63,719 bases of DNA from Sphingobium xenophagum NBRC 107872 (GTDB taxonomy: Bacteria > Pseudomonadota > Alphaproteobacteria > Sphingomonadales > Sphingomonadaceae): positions 1 through 63,719 of the forward strand of contig NZ_BARE01000033.1 of assembly GCF_000367345.1 (NCBI RefSeq), given 5' to 3'. The translations under genes and the position numbers were made by a program. The notes beneath the pieces are model-generated. The model was not told the origin of the DNA and ran no database searches. It worked only from the letters and a program-made list of their open reading frames with translations. Shown here in pieces: positions 18,096-27,944 of this stretch; position 1 is the first letter of the stretch, and every line of letters begins with the position of its first letter.

Positions 18096-18767
18096 ATGTT
18101 GACCCTCAAGCAGCAGGAATTGCTGAGTTTCATCCAGACCCGGCTGGAGGAAGGTGGCGTATCCCCTTCTTTCGAGGAGATGAAGGATGCGCTCGACCTG
18201 CGATCCAAGTCCGGCATTCACCGGCTGATCAATGCATTGGAGGAACGCGGCTTCATCCGCCGCCTGCCCAATCGCGCCCGCGCGCTGGAGGTGTTGAAGC
18301 TGCCCGATGCCATGCACCGCGTCCCCGCACCGGTTGCTCCGGCCAAGCCGCAACTGGCGCCCAGCCTGCCGATCGCTGCCAATGACGTCATCGAAATCCC
18401 GCTGCACGGCCGTATTGCCGCAGGCGTCCCGATCGAGGCGATGGAGGGGCAGAATATGCTGTCCGTCCCCGCTGCGCTGCTGGGGGCTGGTGATCATTAT
18501 GCGCTGGAAGTGTCGGGCGATTCGATGATGGAGGCAGGAATTTTGGACGGCGATTTTGCGCTGATCCAGCGTACCGATGTTGCCCGCGAAGGCCAGATCG
18601 TCGTCGCCCTGATCGACGATGCGGAAGCAACGCTCAAATATTTCCGCCGCGAAGGACAGCGCGTCCGGCTCGATCCCGCCAACAGCGCCTATGAGCCGCA
18701 AATCTACGATCCGCGACAGGTGCGAATTCAGGGCAAGCTGGCGGGACTGCTGCGCCGCTATAATTGA
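18096..18767 (+). CDS. lexA: SOS-response repressor LexA
   Basis: Represses DNA-damage genes and self-cleaves when RecA filaments form. The 223-residue protein has an N-terminal winged helix-turn-helix ([20 protein letters not shown], then [20 protein letters not shown]), a linker, the Ala-Gly cleavage site in [10 protein letters not shown], the catalytic Ser in [11 protein letters not shown] and the catalytic Lys in [12 protein letters not shown] chose ATG 18096 (MLTLKQQ); upstream in-frame codons would overlap the SOS box. The C-terminus overlaps the convergent comEC gene by 10 bases. Confidence 0.96.
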   Translation: MLTLKQQELLSFIQTRLEEGGVSPSFEEMKDALDLRSKSGIHRLINALEERGFIRRLPNRARALEVLKLPDAMHRVPAPVAPAKPQLAPSLPIAANDVIEIPLHGRIAAGVPIEAMEGQNMLSVPAALLGAGDHYALEVSGDSMMEAGILDGDFALIQRTDVAREGQIVVALIDDAEATLKYFRREGQRVRLDPANSAYEPQIYDPRQVRIQGKLAGLLRRYN

Positions 18768-20923
18768 GGCCGCCATGACGGGCTGCGGCGAGGGCGCGGT
18801 GCGACGATCCAGGGATGAGCGTCGCCCGCCATCCTCACCGTGCTGACCCGCGCATCGTCCAGGTCGATGGCAATGCCGCCGGTTCGCGCCAGCATCCGTC
18901 GGTCGATCTTCAGCCAGCGCGGGCGGCACCAACGTGGCAGCGCGCGATCGGCAATGACGATGTCGGCGGCGGCACATTCCTGGCTGAACAAGGCCCGTTC
19001 GACCAGCATATCGCTGCGGGTGGCCAGCACATGCCAGCGCCGCCCACCCGCCTGCATCCCCACTGCGCACAAATCCGTCGAGCAGCGCGCCTGCCGCAGG
19101 TCCGCCATCGCTTCGATCGGCCCGTCATAGCCCGCGCTCTCCGCCAGCGTGTCGCGCACATAATCGCCTGCGCCCGCGCGCAGTAGCGCCATGCCGCCCG
19201 TCGATGTCCGCACCGCGACGTGGCGGCCATCGCTCGTCACCAGAATATCGGGCGGTGATAGCAAAAGCACGCCGGTCACGCCGATCGCCACTGGCCCAAG
19301 GCCCAGCCAGCGCCACCCGCTGCGCCACAACAGGCACCAGAGCAGCCCGCCGATCATCAGCGCGAACAGCCAGGATGGCACCGCCGGCGTCAGCATTGTC
19401 GCCATTGGACTGGCGGCGACGCCATGGGCGATCAGCAGCAACAGGTTCAGCGTCTGCGCGGTCATCCACCAGAAGAGGGCGCCCAGTCCGACAAGATCGA
19501 ACAGTAACGCCAGCGCCTCCAGCGGCATCACGACAAAGGTAGTCAACGGGATGGCGACGAGATTGGCGAACGCCCCCAGCATCCCGGCCTTGTGAAAATG
19601 GAACAGCGCGATCGGCATCAGCACCAGTTCGACGACAATGCCGGTCATCAGCATCGCCGCCAGCACCCGCCCAGCCCTGCGCGCCCACCCCTCATCCCGC
19701 GCGCTGGTCAAGGCGCGAAAACGCGGATGCTCGGCCAGCGCAACCAGCGCGGTAACGGCCGCAAAGCTCATCTGGAAACTCGGCCCCGTCATCGCTTCGG
19801 GCCAGAGGACCAGGACGATGAGCGCGCCCACCGCGACCAGCCGCAACGTGATCGCGTCGCGCCCCAGCGCCAGCCCGCCCAGCACCAGCAGCGCGGCGAT
19901 GCAGGACCGCAGCGTCGGCACTTCCGCCCCGGTCAGCAGCGTATAACCGATCCCCGCCAGCGCCCCGCCCCCTGCCGCGATCAGCATCAGCGGCCAGTCG
20001 AGCGCCGCTCGCTGGCTCAACGCCATCACCCGCGTCAACAGGAAAATAACCGCGCCGATCAGCGCCGTAACATGCAAGCCGCTGATCGAGAGCAGGTGGG
20101 CAAGCCCGCTACGGCGCATCGCTTCGGCATCGGCCTCCGCAATCGCGCCCTGGTCCCCCGTCGCCAGCGCCACGGCTATGCCCTGCGCCGGCCCGTCCAC
20201 CTGCTCCCGAATATGCGCGAACAAGCGCGCGCGCAGCGGCGGCGGCGCGGTTGACGGGCGTAGGACGTCAATCGGTTTCAGCGCCTTGCCGGTAGCGCCA
20301 ATCCCCTGAAAATAGGCACGCGCGGCAAAATCATAGCCACCCGGCACGCTGGGCGGGGCAGGCGGCATCAAACGGACGCGAAAGCGGATCACCGCCCCCT
20401 CGCCCAATCCGGCCGGAACATCCGCCTCGGCAATGTTGACCCGGATCGTGGCTGGCAGGCCCGGCGCGTCGACCGGACGCAGCATGGTGCGCACCATCTG
20501 TTGCGCGGGAACCGCCCGAACCGCCATCACTTCACCCGTCACCATGGTAAAGACAGCGCGCGCCAGCGGCGGCTGCCCCAACAGCACCGCTTTCCCCCAG
20601 ATCAGCGCGCATCCGATGCAGGCCAGCATTCCGCCCGCCACGATCATGCGTCGCAGCCGCGCGCCATCGGGCAGCAGCGACCCAAGGCAAGCGAGCGCCA
20701 GCGCACCACAGCAAAAGGCCAGCCACCCGGCCCTGTCGGGCAGCAGGAACCAGGCGGCGATGCCCGCGCCCAGCGCGATCGGCACCCATAGGGGAATTTG
20801 CTCGCGCTCCGTCTCCAGCCAGCTTTCCACCCGCGAAAACGCCCCGCGCAACCACGCCGCAGCCCCCCACCAAAGGGAGGTTTGTCGTGGCTCAAAAGCC
20901 ATGCTAGGGGGCGACGCATTCAT
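18758..20923 (-). CDS. comEC: ComEC/Rec2-family DNA uptake channel protein
   Basis: Inner-membrane channel for single-stranded DNA uptake in transformation. About 720 residues: early membrane helices, an OB-fold-like DUF4131 region ([20 protein letters not shown]), the competence core ([37 protein letters not shown]), then many membrane helices, and a short soluble C-terminus in place of the full metallo-beta-lactamase-like domain. ATG 20923 or 20902 could be the start; neither has a good ribosome-binding site. It is divergent from gltX and convergent with lexA. No other competence genes are in the window. Confidence 0.9.
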   Translation of the reverse strand: MNASPPSMAFEPRQTSLWWGAAAWLRGAFSRVESWLETEREQIPLWVPIALGAGIAAWFLLPDRAGWLAFCCGALALACLGSLLPDGARLRRMIVAGGMLACIGCALIWGKAVLLGQPPLARAVFTMVTGEVMAVRAVPAQQMVRTMLRPVDAPGLPATIRVNIAEADVPAGLGEGAVIRFRVRLMPPAPPSVPGGYDFAARAYFQGIGATGKALKPIDVLRPSTAPPPLRARLFAHIREQVDGPAQGIAVALATGDQGAIAEADAEAMRRSGLAHLLSISGLHVTALIGAVIFLLTRVMALSQRAALDWPLMLIAAGGGALAGIGYTLLTGAEVPTLRSCIAALLVLGGLALGRDAITLRLVAVGALIVLVLWPEAMTGPSFQMSFAAVTALVALAEHPRFRALTSARDEGWARRAGRVLAAMLMTGIVVELVLMPIALFHFHKAGMLGAFANLVAIPLTTFVVMPLEALALLFDLVGLGALFWWMTAQTLNLLLLIAHGVAASPMATMLTPAVPSWLFALMIGGLLWCLLWRSGWRWLGLGPVAIGVTGVLLLSPPDILVTSDGRHVAVRTSTGGMALLRAGAGDYVRDTLAESAGYDGPIEAMADLRQARCSTDLCAVGMQAGGRRWHVLATRSDMLVERALFSQECAAADIVIADRALPRWCRPRWLKIDRRMLARTGGIAIDLDDARVSTVRMAGDAHPWIVAPRPRRSPSWRPQL

Positions 20924-20939
20924 GGAACAGGCAGGACGA

Positions 20940-22394
20940 ATGTCAGCGAATATGACGGCAAGTGCAACGGGAATGAACAAGCCGGTAGTGACCCGTTTCG
21001 CGCCATCGCCAACCGGGTTCCTGCATATTGGCGGCGCGCGCACCGCTTTGTTCAACTGGCTGTTCGCCCGTCACCATGGCGGCAAATTCCTGCTGCGGAT
21101 CGAGGATACCGACCGCGCCCGCTCGACCGAAGAGGCGGTGGCAGCGATTTTCGACGGGCTGGATTGGCTGGGTCTGGGCGGCGATGAACCGGCGGTGTTT
21201 CAATTCGCCCGCACGCCGCGCCATGCCGAAGTCGCCAACGCGATGCTGGCGAACGGCCATGCCTATAAATGCTATGCCACGCCCGAAGAACTGGCGGAAC
21301 TGCGCGAACAGCAGCGCGCGGCCAAGCAGCCGATGCGCTATGACGGGCGCTGGCGCGACCGTTCGCCCGAAGAAGCGCCTGAAGGCGCGCCTTTCGTCAT
21401 CCGTCTGAAAGCCCCGCGCGAAGGCGAAACGGTGATCGAGGATGCGGTGCAGGGCCGTGTCGTCGTACAGAATGCCGAACTGGACGATATGATCCTGCTG
21501 CGGTCCGATGGCACGCCCACCTATATGCTGGCCGTCGTCGTCGACGATAATGACATGGGCGTCACCCATGTGATCCGCGGCGACGATCATCTCAACAACG
21601 CCTTCCGCCAGCTTTGCATCATCCGTGCCATGGGTTGGGACGAGCCGGTCTATGCCCATATCCCGCTGATCCACGGATCGGACGGCGCGAAATTGTCCAA
21701 GCGCCACGGGGCGCTGGGCGTGGATGCCTATCGCGACGATATGGGGATGCTGCCCGAAGCGGTCCTCAACTATCTGCTGCGGCTGGGCTGGGGCCATGGC
21801 GACGAGGAGATTATCCCGATCACCCGTGCCATCGAGCTGTTCGACATTAGCGGCGTCGGCCGATCGCCCTCGCGCTTCGACATCAAGAAGCTGGAAAATC
21901 TGAACGGCCATTATCTGCGCGAAGCGGACGACGCCCGCCTCGCCGCGCTGGTCGCGCCGCGCGTCGCCGCCCGTCTGGATCGCGCCTTGCCGGACACCGG
22001 CATGACGCTATTGACGGCCGCGATGCCCTCGCTCAAGCCGCGCGCCAAGACGCTTAATGAAATTGCCGAGGGCGCCGAATTTCTGTTCAAAAATTGCCCG
22101 CTGGATTTTGACGAAAAGGCATTGGCTCTGCTAGACGACTCGGCGCGCGCGCTGCTGGTCAAGACAGCCGACGCTTTGAGACCAGTTCAAACATGGACGG
22201 TCGAAGCGATCGAGGACGCAATTCGCCGCGTGGCGGAGGATGCCGGCCTGGGGCTGGGCAAGGTGGCGCAGCCGCTTCGGGCGGCACTCACCGGGCGCAC
22301 CGTCTCGCCGGGTATTTTTGATGTCCTCTTCCTGTTGGGGAAAGAGGGGAGCTTGGAACGGCTGACCGATGTTGGGCACGCATCGGTTGGCTGA
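20940..22394 (+). CDS. gltX: Glutamate--tRNA ligase
   Basis: Class I aminoacyl-tRNA synthetase that charges tRNA-Glu. The 484-residue protein has the HIGH-type motif [20 protein letters not shown], the KMSKS equivalent [12 protein letters not shown], and the C-terminal anticodon-binding helical domain. Several in-frame ATGs lie near the N-terminus; ATG 20940 has GCAGGACGA just upstream and was chosen, with 20952 and 20973 also possible. gltA follows 20 bases after the stop and may be co-transcribed. Confidence 0.94.
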   Translation: MSANMTASATGMNKPVVTRFAPSPTGFLHIGGARTALFNWLFARHHGGKFLLRIEDTDRARSTEEAVAAIFDGLDWLGLGGDEPAVFQFARTPRHAEVANAMLANGHAYKCYATPEELAELREQQRAAKQPMRYDGRWRDRSPEEAPEGAPFVIRLKAPREGETVIEDAVQGRVVVQNAELDDMILLRSDGTPTYMLAVVVDDNDMGVTHVIRGDDHLNNAFRQLCIIRAMGWDEPVYAHIPLIHGSDGAKLSKRHGALGVDAYRDDMGMLPEAVLNYLLRLGWGHGDEEIIPITRAIELFDISGVGRSPSRFDIKKLENLNGHYLREADDARLAALVAPRVAARLDRALPDTGMTLLTAAMPSLKPRAKTLNEIAEGAEFLFKNCPLDFDEKALALLDDSARALLVKTADALRPVQTWTVEAIEDAIRRVAEDAGLGLGKVAQPLRAALTGRTVSPGIFDVLFLLGKEGSLERLTDVGHASVG

Positions 22395-22414
22395 TGGCAT
22401 AAATGGAGAACAAT

Positions 22415-23701
22415 ATGTCGGAAAACAAAGCCACTTTGACCGTCGGAGGAGAGACCAAGGACTATGCCGTCATGGACGGTTCGGTCGGTCCGCAGGTCAT
22501 CGATGTGCGCAAGCTTTACGCCAACACCGGCATGTTTACCTATGATCCCGGTTTCACGTCCACCGCGAGCTGCGAATCCGGCCTGACCTATATCGACGGT
22601 GACGAAGGCGTCCTGCTGCACCGCGGCTATCCGATCGGCCAGCTGGCCGAAGCATCGAGCTTCATGGAAGTCAGCTATCTGCTGCTGAACGGCGAACTGC
22701 CATCCAGCCAGGAACTGGACGAATTCACCCGTACCATCACGCGCCACACGATGGTCAATGAACAGCTCACGACCTTCTATCGCGGCTTCCGTCGTGACGC
22801 GCATCCCATGGCGATCATGTGCGGCGTCGTGGGCGCGCTGTCGGCCTTTTATCATGACTCGACCGACATCAACGATCCGATGCAGCGCAGGATCGCCAGC
22901 CATCGCCTGATCGCCAAGATGCCGACGATCGCGGCCATGGCCTATAAATATTCGGTGGGTCAGCCCTTCGTCTATCCGCGCAACGACCTGTCCTATACGG
23001 CCAACTTCCTGCGCATGACCTTCTCCGTCCCGGCGGAAGAATATGTTCCCGATCCGGTGATCGTGGACGCCATGGACAAGATTTTCATCCTCCATGCCGA
23101 CCATGAACAGAATGCATCGACATCGACCGTTCGTCTGGCGGGATCGTCGGGCGCCAATCCCTTCGCGTGCATCGCGGCTGGCATTGCGTGCTTGTGGGGT
23201 CCGGCGCATGGCGGCGCGAACGAAGCCGCGCTCAACATGCTCCGCGAAATCGGCACTGTCGATCGTATTCCGGAATATATCGCCCGCGCCAAGAACAAGG
23301 ATGATCCGTTCCGCCTGATGGGCTTTGGCCATCGCGTGTATAAGAATTACGATCCCCGCGCGACCGTCATGCAAAAGACCGCCGAGGACGTGCTGCGCAC
23401 GATGGGCGTCACCGACCCGGTGTTCGACGTCGCGCGCGAACTGGAAAAGATTGCGCTCAGCGATCCCTATTTCATCGAAAAGAAGCTCTTCCCCAATGTG
23501 GACTTCTATTCCGGTGTGATCCTGTCGGCCATCGGCTTCCCGACCGAGATGTTCACCGTTCTGTTTGCCCTGGCCCGCACCGTCGGCTGGGTCGCCCAGT
23601 GGAACGAAATGATTTCGGACCCAGCGCAGAAGATCGGTCGCCCGCGTCAGCTCTATACCGGCCCTGTGCAGCGCGACTATATCCCGGTCGACAAGCGCTA
23701 A
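22415..23701 (+). CDS. gltA: Citrate synthase
   Basis: Condenses oxaloacetate and acetyl-CoA at the entry of the TCA cycle. The 428-residue protein is the hexameric type II form: [13 protein letters not shown], the catalytic His in [20 protein letters not shown], the second His in [14 protein letters not shown], and the catalytic Asp region in [19 protein letters not shown] chose ATG 22415 because GGAG lies about 7 bases upstream; ATG 22403 is in frame. A strong terminator follows. Confidence 0.97.
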   Translation: MSENKATLTVGGETKDYAVMDGSVGPQVIDVRKLYANTGMFTYDPGFTSTASCESGLTYIDGDEGVLLHRGYPIGQLAEASSFMEVSYLLLNGELPSSQELDEFTRTITRHTMVNEQLTTFYRGFRRDAHPMAIMCGVVGALSAFYHDSTDINDPMQRRIASHRLIAKMPTIAAMAYKYSVGQPFVYPRNDLSYTANFLRMTFSVPAEEYVPDPVIVDAMDKIFILHADHEQNASTSTVRLAGSSGANPFACIAAGIACLWGPAHGGANEAALNMLREIGTVDRIPEYIARAKNKDDPFRLMGFGHRVYKNYDPRATVMQKTAEDVLRTMGVTDPVFDVARELEKIALSDPYFIEKKLFPNVDFYSGVILSAIGFPTEMFTVLFALARTVGWVAQWNEMISDPAQKIGRPRQLYTGPVQRDYIPVDKR

Positions 23702-23729
23702 GCCTGCGCGACCCAATGCAAAATGCAGA

Positions 23730-23759
23730 ACGGCGCCCTGTCAAAGGGGCGCCGTTTTT
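23730..23759 (+). terminator. Rho-independent terminator of gltA
   Basis: ACGGCGCCC (23730-23738) pairs with GGGCGCCGT (23747-23755) around a short loop, followed by TTTTT. This is the clearest terminator in the window. Confidence 0.92.
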
Positions 23760-23767
23760 CATGGGGA

Positions 23768-25147
23768 TCAATCGTCCACCGGCAATGTCAGGATAAAGCG
23801 CGCGCCTTCGCCGGGCGCGCCGCCAATGCGAATATCGCCGCCCATCGCGCGGGCAAGGCGGCGGGAGATATAGAGGCCCAGCCCGCTGCCCCCGGAATCG
23901 TCGCGGCCCAGCCGCTCGAACTTCTCGAATATCCGTTCGCGATCCGCGTCGGCGACCCCCTGCCCCTGGTCGATGACCATGATCCGCGCCTGGCCATGAT
24001 CACATTCGGTGACGATCCGCACTTCGCTGCCTTCGGGCGAATAGCGCACCGCATTGCCCACCAGATTCACCAAAATCTGTAGCACGCGGCGAAATTCGCC
24101 GATCGCGGGCATGGTCGCGTCCGGGTCCGGCGCTGATATGCGAATATTCCGGTCGAGCGCCTTGACCGCCAGCAACCCGGCGGCGCGACGGCCCAGATCG
24201 GCCAGATCAATCTCTTCTGCGATCACGCTGAAATCGGGTCGGTCGATCGCCTGCAAATCGGCCAGATCATCGACCAGCGCCATCAGATGCCGTCCCGCCG
24301 CTGCGATGTCCGTCGCATAATCGGCATAGTCGGGGCGCAACGGCCCCTCCAACTGGGCACTGATCGTATCGGCGTTGGCGATGATCCGCCCCAATGGCTG
24401 GCGCAGCGACCGGTCGAGCCGTTTGCCGAATTCGCCCGGATACAGCGCAATTGCCGCCTCCTGCACGATCGGACCAGTCGCCATCTGCTCCAAAGCGAAT
24501 GCCGTGCCGCGATAGCCGGTCAGTTGTCCGGCCAGATCGAACATGGGGAAACCCGACAGGCGAAACGTCCGCGCCGGATCGCTGACCAACGCTGCCGTCT
24601 GGTCCCGAAAGGCGCGCCGCTGGGCAAAGGCGCGCAGCATCGCCATGTCGCCATCATCGTCTGGCTGAAGCTGAAAATAGCTGGAAAAGCGGCTGCCCGG
24701 CACGGGCGGATCGGGCGGCAGCGCGCCATGGCCGTCGCTTCCGGCCAGCACCATCTGGAACCGCAACTGCACGTCTATCTGCCAGTTCCAGCCGTCAGCC
24801 AGCGCCGCAATATCCGCTTCACGCCGCGCTATGTCCGCTGGCAACGCAGCGACTGGCCGCTCATGCCAGTCAATGATCGACAGAGTGACGCCATCGCTGT
24901 CAGGCCGCGCCCGCACCCACATGTCGATGTCGCCATGCTGGGTCGCCGCGATGATCGACCGCGAGACGGTAATGCCCAATCGCACGCACAACCGCGCGAT
25001 CGCTGCCAGTTGCGGTACCGCGACCGGCGCGCCAAGATCGCCCCCGGCCTCCCGCTGAAGCGCCAGCAAGGGCAGGTCAGCGCTGAGCAAAAGGCCATCG
25101 GCGGAGATAAACGCCCGGATGATCGCGGGATGGGACGGCATATTCAC
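23768..25147 (-). CDS. Histidine-kinase-like protein lacking the phosphoacceptor His
   Basis: 459 residues with a PAS-like or unknown N-terminal half, then a dimerisation region and a HATPase_c domain with N box NLVGNAVRYSPEG (about residue 361), G1 box DQGQGV (about 393), F box FEKFER and G2 box GGSGLGLYI (about 419). In the H box, where kinases have HELRTPL, this protein reads RSLRQPL: the phosphorylated His is Arg246. The ATP-binding site looks intact. Caulobacter DivL, with Tyr for His, is a known precedent for a non-kinase relative. It has no membrane segment. GTG 25147 overlaps the upstream stop (GTGA); ATG 25141 is possible. Confidence 0.85.
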   Translation of the reverse strand: MNMPSHPAIIRAFISADGLLLSADLPLLALQREAGGDLGAPVAVPQLAAIARLCVRLGITVSRSIIAATQHGDIDMWVRARPDSDGVTLSIIDWHERPVAALPADIARREADIAALADGWNWQIDVQLRFQMVLAGSDGHGALPPDPPVPGSRFSSYFQLQPDDDGDMAMLRAFAQRRAFRDQTAALVSDPARTFRLSGFPMFDLAGQLTGYRGTAFALEQMATGPIVQEAAIALYPGEFGKRLDRSLRQPLGRIIANADTISAQLEGPLRPDYADYATDIAAAGRHLMALVDDLADLQAIDRPDFSVIAEEIDLADLGRRAAGLLAVKALDRNIRISAPDPDATMPAIGEFRRVLQILVNLVGNAVRYSPEGSEVRIVTECDHGQARIMVIDQGQGVADADRERIFEKFERLGRDDSGGSGLGLYISRRLARAMGGDIRIGGAPGEGARFILTLPVDD

Positions 25148-26232
25148 GCGCCTGTTACCCGGCGCAGATGGTCCAGCCGTGAACGGAAAGCGGGCGGCGT
25201 GCGCAACGCGCTGACTGCTGCATCAGCCTGCGTCTCGGTCAGTTGCTGATAGCGTTCGGCCTCCGCCACGATAGCCGCGTCGGACAGTGAAGGACGCACC
25301 GGCTGCAGCGCCAGCAGCAAATGGCGATAATCGGCATCCGATCCACCGAGCGAACGGCACAGCATCGCTACCTGCGCCAATGGACCCAACACCAATATTT
25401 CGGTCGCCTGCACCGTGGTCATGCGCAGCCGCCGCGCCGCAAGCGCCGCAAACAGCAGAAAGCGGCGCTGCCCCAGCGCGACACCCATCAATTCGGGCGA
25501 ATCCGCAAGATCGCCGATCCGCCGCACCAGCCGATCCGCCTCCGCAATGGGGCTGGCACTTTCGTCATGATCGGCAAGCAAGGCCCAGCCCGACCGCTCG
25601 AACCCGACCAGCATCGCGTCTCCCAGATCGGGCGCGCTCCGCTGAACCACAGCGGCCAGACAGGCAGCCGCCGTCCAGACCAGTTCGGCAAAATATTCAG
25701 CGGGCAGGTCCGGCCGCATCGGCCGATCCTCGCCGCCCGCCGCGATCCAGCGCCCCTCCGCCAGCGCCAGCGCAGACAGGGCGTCGCCGATCATCGGATC
25801 ATCGCCCAGCGTGAGCACGCCCCCATCGCCATCGTCCGTCCGATCAACATCGGCCTGGCCGAACTGGCGCAGCATCAGGCTGACGCCAGCGCGCATCTGC
25901 ATATGCGCCAGCAGCGCCGGCCCGATCATCGTCGGTTGCGCCCGTACGGTTGGCCAGCAAATCGGTTCTGACGAGCGCGACAATATGTGGGCAACGTCCG
26001 GTGCGTGGTCGAGCGAGAGCCGCAGCGCCATCTCGATCGCGTTCAGGCATCCGCCCAGATGCCGCCGCGTTTCCGCGATCAACGCATCGTGGCGCGCCTG
26101 TTCCTCGACCGGGAAAAAGAAAGCCAGATCGATGGCATGGCCAACCGGCACGGCGGACATGCCCGCCATGACTTGCGCCATCGGCCAGCTGTCCGCCATG
26201 ACCGCACCGGTAAGGGACGAATAGGCGTTCAT
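25144..26232 (-). CDS. DUF2336-like protein
   Basis: 362-residue, Ala/Leu-rich, all-helical soluble protein with no signal peptide or membrane helix. The second half (DRLVRRIGDLADSPELMGVALGQ, then RRLRMTTVQATEILVLGPLAQVAMLCRSLGG) resembles the helical-repeat DUF2336 proteins common in alphaproteobacteria; the assignment is by eye. It overlaps the kinase-like gene (GTGA), so the two are probably made together and may interact. The function is unknown. Confidence 0.68.
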   Translation of the reverse strand: MNAYSSLTGAVMADSWPMAQVMAGMSAVPVGHAIDLAFFFPVEEQARHDALIAETRRHLGGCLNAIEMALRLSLDHAPDVAHILSRSSEPICWPTVRAQPTMIGPALLAHMQMRAGVSLMLRQFGQADVDRTDDGDGGVLTLGDDPMIGDALSALALAEGRWIAAGGEDRPMRPDLPAEYFAELVWTAAACLAAVVQRSAPDLGDAMLVGFERSGWALLADHDESASPIAEADRLVRRIGDLADSPELMGVALGQRRFLLFAALAARRLRMTTVQATEILVLGPLAQVAMLCRSLGGSDADYRHLLLALQPVRPSLSDAAIVAEAERYQQLTETQADAAVSALRTPPAFRSRLDHLRRVTGA

Positions 26233-26288
26233 ACCGGGACCATAGCCCGACGTCCTTAAAATGCACTAAACCCTGCTGTCGAAATATA

Positions 26289-27470
26289 TCAGTCGCGCGG
26301 GCGCAATATGATCGCACCAGCCGACGCGATCAGCGCCAGCATTGCCACCCTGATACCCTGCGCCAGCATGCCCACCAATCCGGCGAGCATCAGCATGAGC
26401 AGCACGGTGCCGGGCGTAACGATCATCCATGGCCGGGCGCCGCCGGTACGCCGCCAGCGATCCGCCACCAATATGATCGCCAGCAGCAGCGCCAGATCGG
26501 CGGCCATCGTGCTGCTGCCCGCCAACACGATGCCGGTCAGCGCCAGTAATGGCGTGACAAATGCCAGCCAGCCCGTCGGCGCCGGTCGCAGCGCCAGTTC
26601 CTCCAGACGATCGGCAATTTCCGCCAGTAACAGCGCGCCCAGCAGCAGCGCGAACCCGGTCAGCGTCCATAACAGCTCGACCGGCACCAGCGCGATCGCG
26701 GCCAGCGCGATGGCGGCGATCCGCACCTGCATTGCGGGAACCTGCATGCGCATCAGGGCCGGACTGATCATCCGGGCCAGCGGCGAAAGCAGATAATGTT
26801 CAACGCCACCCCGCGCCCGCGCCGACGAAGCGCCTGCCGCCGTGACCGCCTGCGCCACCAGATCGGCCTGCTGCTGGGTCTCGATCAGCGCGACGCGCCC
26901 TTCGAGCAGATCATCCTGCGCCACGGTGACGCGGCGCGCGCCCTTCTGCACCGCTGCCCGTACCAGCGTGAGCGACAAATCCCAGTCGCCGATCATGTCG
27001 AGCGTGCCGAACAATAAGGTCGGACTGATTCGCGCCAGCCCGGCCCAGCGCTGTCCCGCGTCGATCCGTTCGAACGGGGTACTGGCGCGGCTGTCATCCG
27101 TGACCAGCAGGGCATTGCCCTCAGCGCTCGCCATCGCCTCGAAATGGGTCTGCGACACGATCGCCCCGTCGGCCACCAGCAGGACGTCGGCATCGCGCGG
27201 CGCATCCCGCACCATCGACACCATATCGCGCACCAGTGCGACCGCGATCCCGTCGGCGCTCAGCCGATCGACCGCCTGCGACAGGGCGGGGGTGATCACG
27301 CTCACCAATATCATGATTCGATCCGCACCGGCCTGCGCCGCTTGCCGTGCCTGATATTCGACCAGCGTCTGTCCGGCAAAATACAGACTCGCGCGCTGAC
27401 CAACGGTCGTCTGGCCACCAGACGAATCGCCCGAAGCCCGGCTGGCGCTGAGAATAGCCGCGAAACTCAT
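26289..27470 (-). CDS. Nucleotidyltransferase-like membrane protein
   Basis: Unrecognised 393-residue protein. The N-terminal half (SLYFAGQTLVEYQARQAAQAGADRIMIL, DADVLLVADGAIVS) follows the fold pattern of sugar-phosphate nucleotidyltransferases, but the usual Gly-rich NTP-binding loop (LAAGxGTR) is absent. The C-terminal third has about four to five hydrophobic helices from residue 235 on (IAAIALAAIALVPVELLWTL, GWLAFVTPLLALTGIVLAG). ATG 27470 was chosen; the open frame upstream is not protein-like. It lies between the HPt-like and DUF2336-like genes and is part of their minus-strand cluster. Confidence 0.7.
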   Translation of the reverse strand: MSFAAILSASRASGDSSGGQTTVGQRASLYFAGQTLVEYQARQAAQAGADRIMILVSVITPALSQAVDRLSADGIAVALVRDMVSMVRDAPRDADVLLVADGAIVSQTHFEAMASAEGNALLVTDDSRASTPFERIDAGQRWAGLARISPTLLFGTLDMIGDWDLSLTLVRAAVQKGARRVTVAQDDLLEGRVALIETQQQADLVAQAVTAAGASSARARGGVEHYLLSPLARMISPALMRMQVPAMQVRIAAIALAAIALVPVELLWTLTGFALLLGALLLAEIADRLEELALRPAPTGWLAFVTPLLALTGIVLAGSSTMAADLALLLAIILVADRWRRTGGARPWMIVTPGTVLLMLMLAGLVGMLAQGIRVAMLALIASAGAIILRPRD

Positions 27471-27560
27471 ATCGTTATGGTATCGACCCGATTGTTGTGC
27501 AGCGGGCCTTGTCGCAAGGCTGGCGGCTTCGCGCAAGCGCAGCCGTACCGATGCTTCAAT

Positions 27561-27863
27561 TCAGGTCTGTTGCAGCACCGCCAGCGCAGCGCGCAACCGG
27601 CGCAGCACGCGCGGATCGCCCGGTGCGGCCTCTGCTGCCTCATCGGCCAGCGCCATCAGTGCGGTAAGCCCGAAGCTGGCCGCCAACCCTTTCAGCCGCC
27701 ATGCCGCCAATTCCCAATTGGCGTCGCACCGCGCCCGCCCCAGCAGATCGATCTGCCGCTCGGCACTTTCCATGAAGGCCACGCGCAGGTCCGCGATCAG
27801 GGCGCTGTCATCGCCGACGGCTGCGGATAAAGCTGCATGAAGGGCGCCGGGATCATAGGACAT
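27561..27863 (-). CDS. HPt-like protein lacking the phosphoacceptor His
   Basis: 100 residues, a single helical bundle. The segment AAWRLKGLAASFGLTAL aligns with the HPt signature (A-H-x-L-K-G-x-x-x-S-x-G), but the phosphorylated His is Trp55; the Lys and Gly that follow are kept. As written it cannot take a phosphoryl group at the normal site, so it may be a docking or inhibitory relative of phosphotransfer proteins. ATG 27863 is 82 bases from the divergent TipN-like gene. Confidence 0.78.
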   Translation of the reverse strand: MSYDPGALHAALSAAVGDDSALIADLRVAFMESAERQIDLLGRARCDANWELAAWRLKGLAASFGLTALMALADEAAEAAPGDPRVLRRLRAALAVLQQT

Positions 27864-27944
27864 AGAGACAGACGCTATCTGGCTTGCGTTAAGTTTTGGT
27901 AACAGGGCATTTGCGCGGACGGAAAAGCTGCTAGGATGCACGAC

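Noticed and set aside
18758..20923. comEC as part of a competence cluster
   Set aside because: No other competence genes nearby; a lone comEC next to lexA and gltX is an ordinary arrangement.
22187..23716. 509-codon open frame opposite gltA
   Set aside because: Shadow of citrate synthase, whose motifs are complete on the plus strand.
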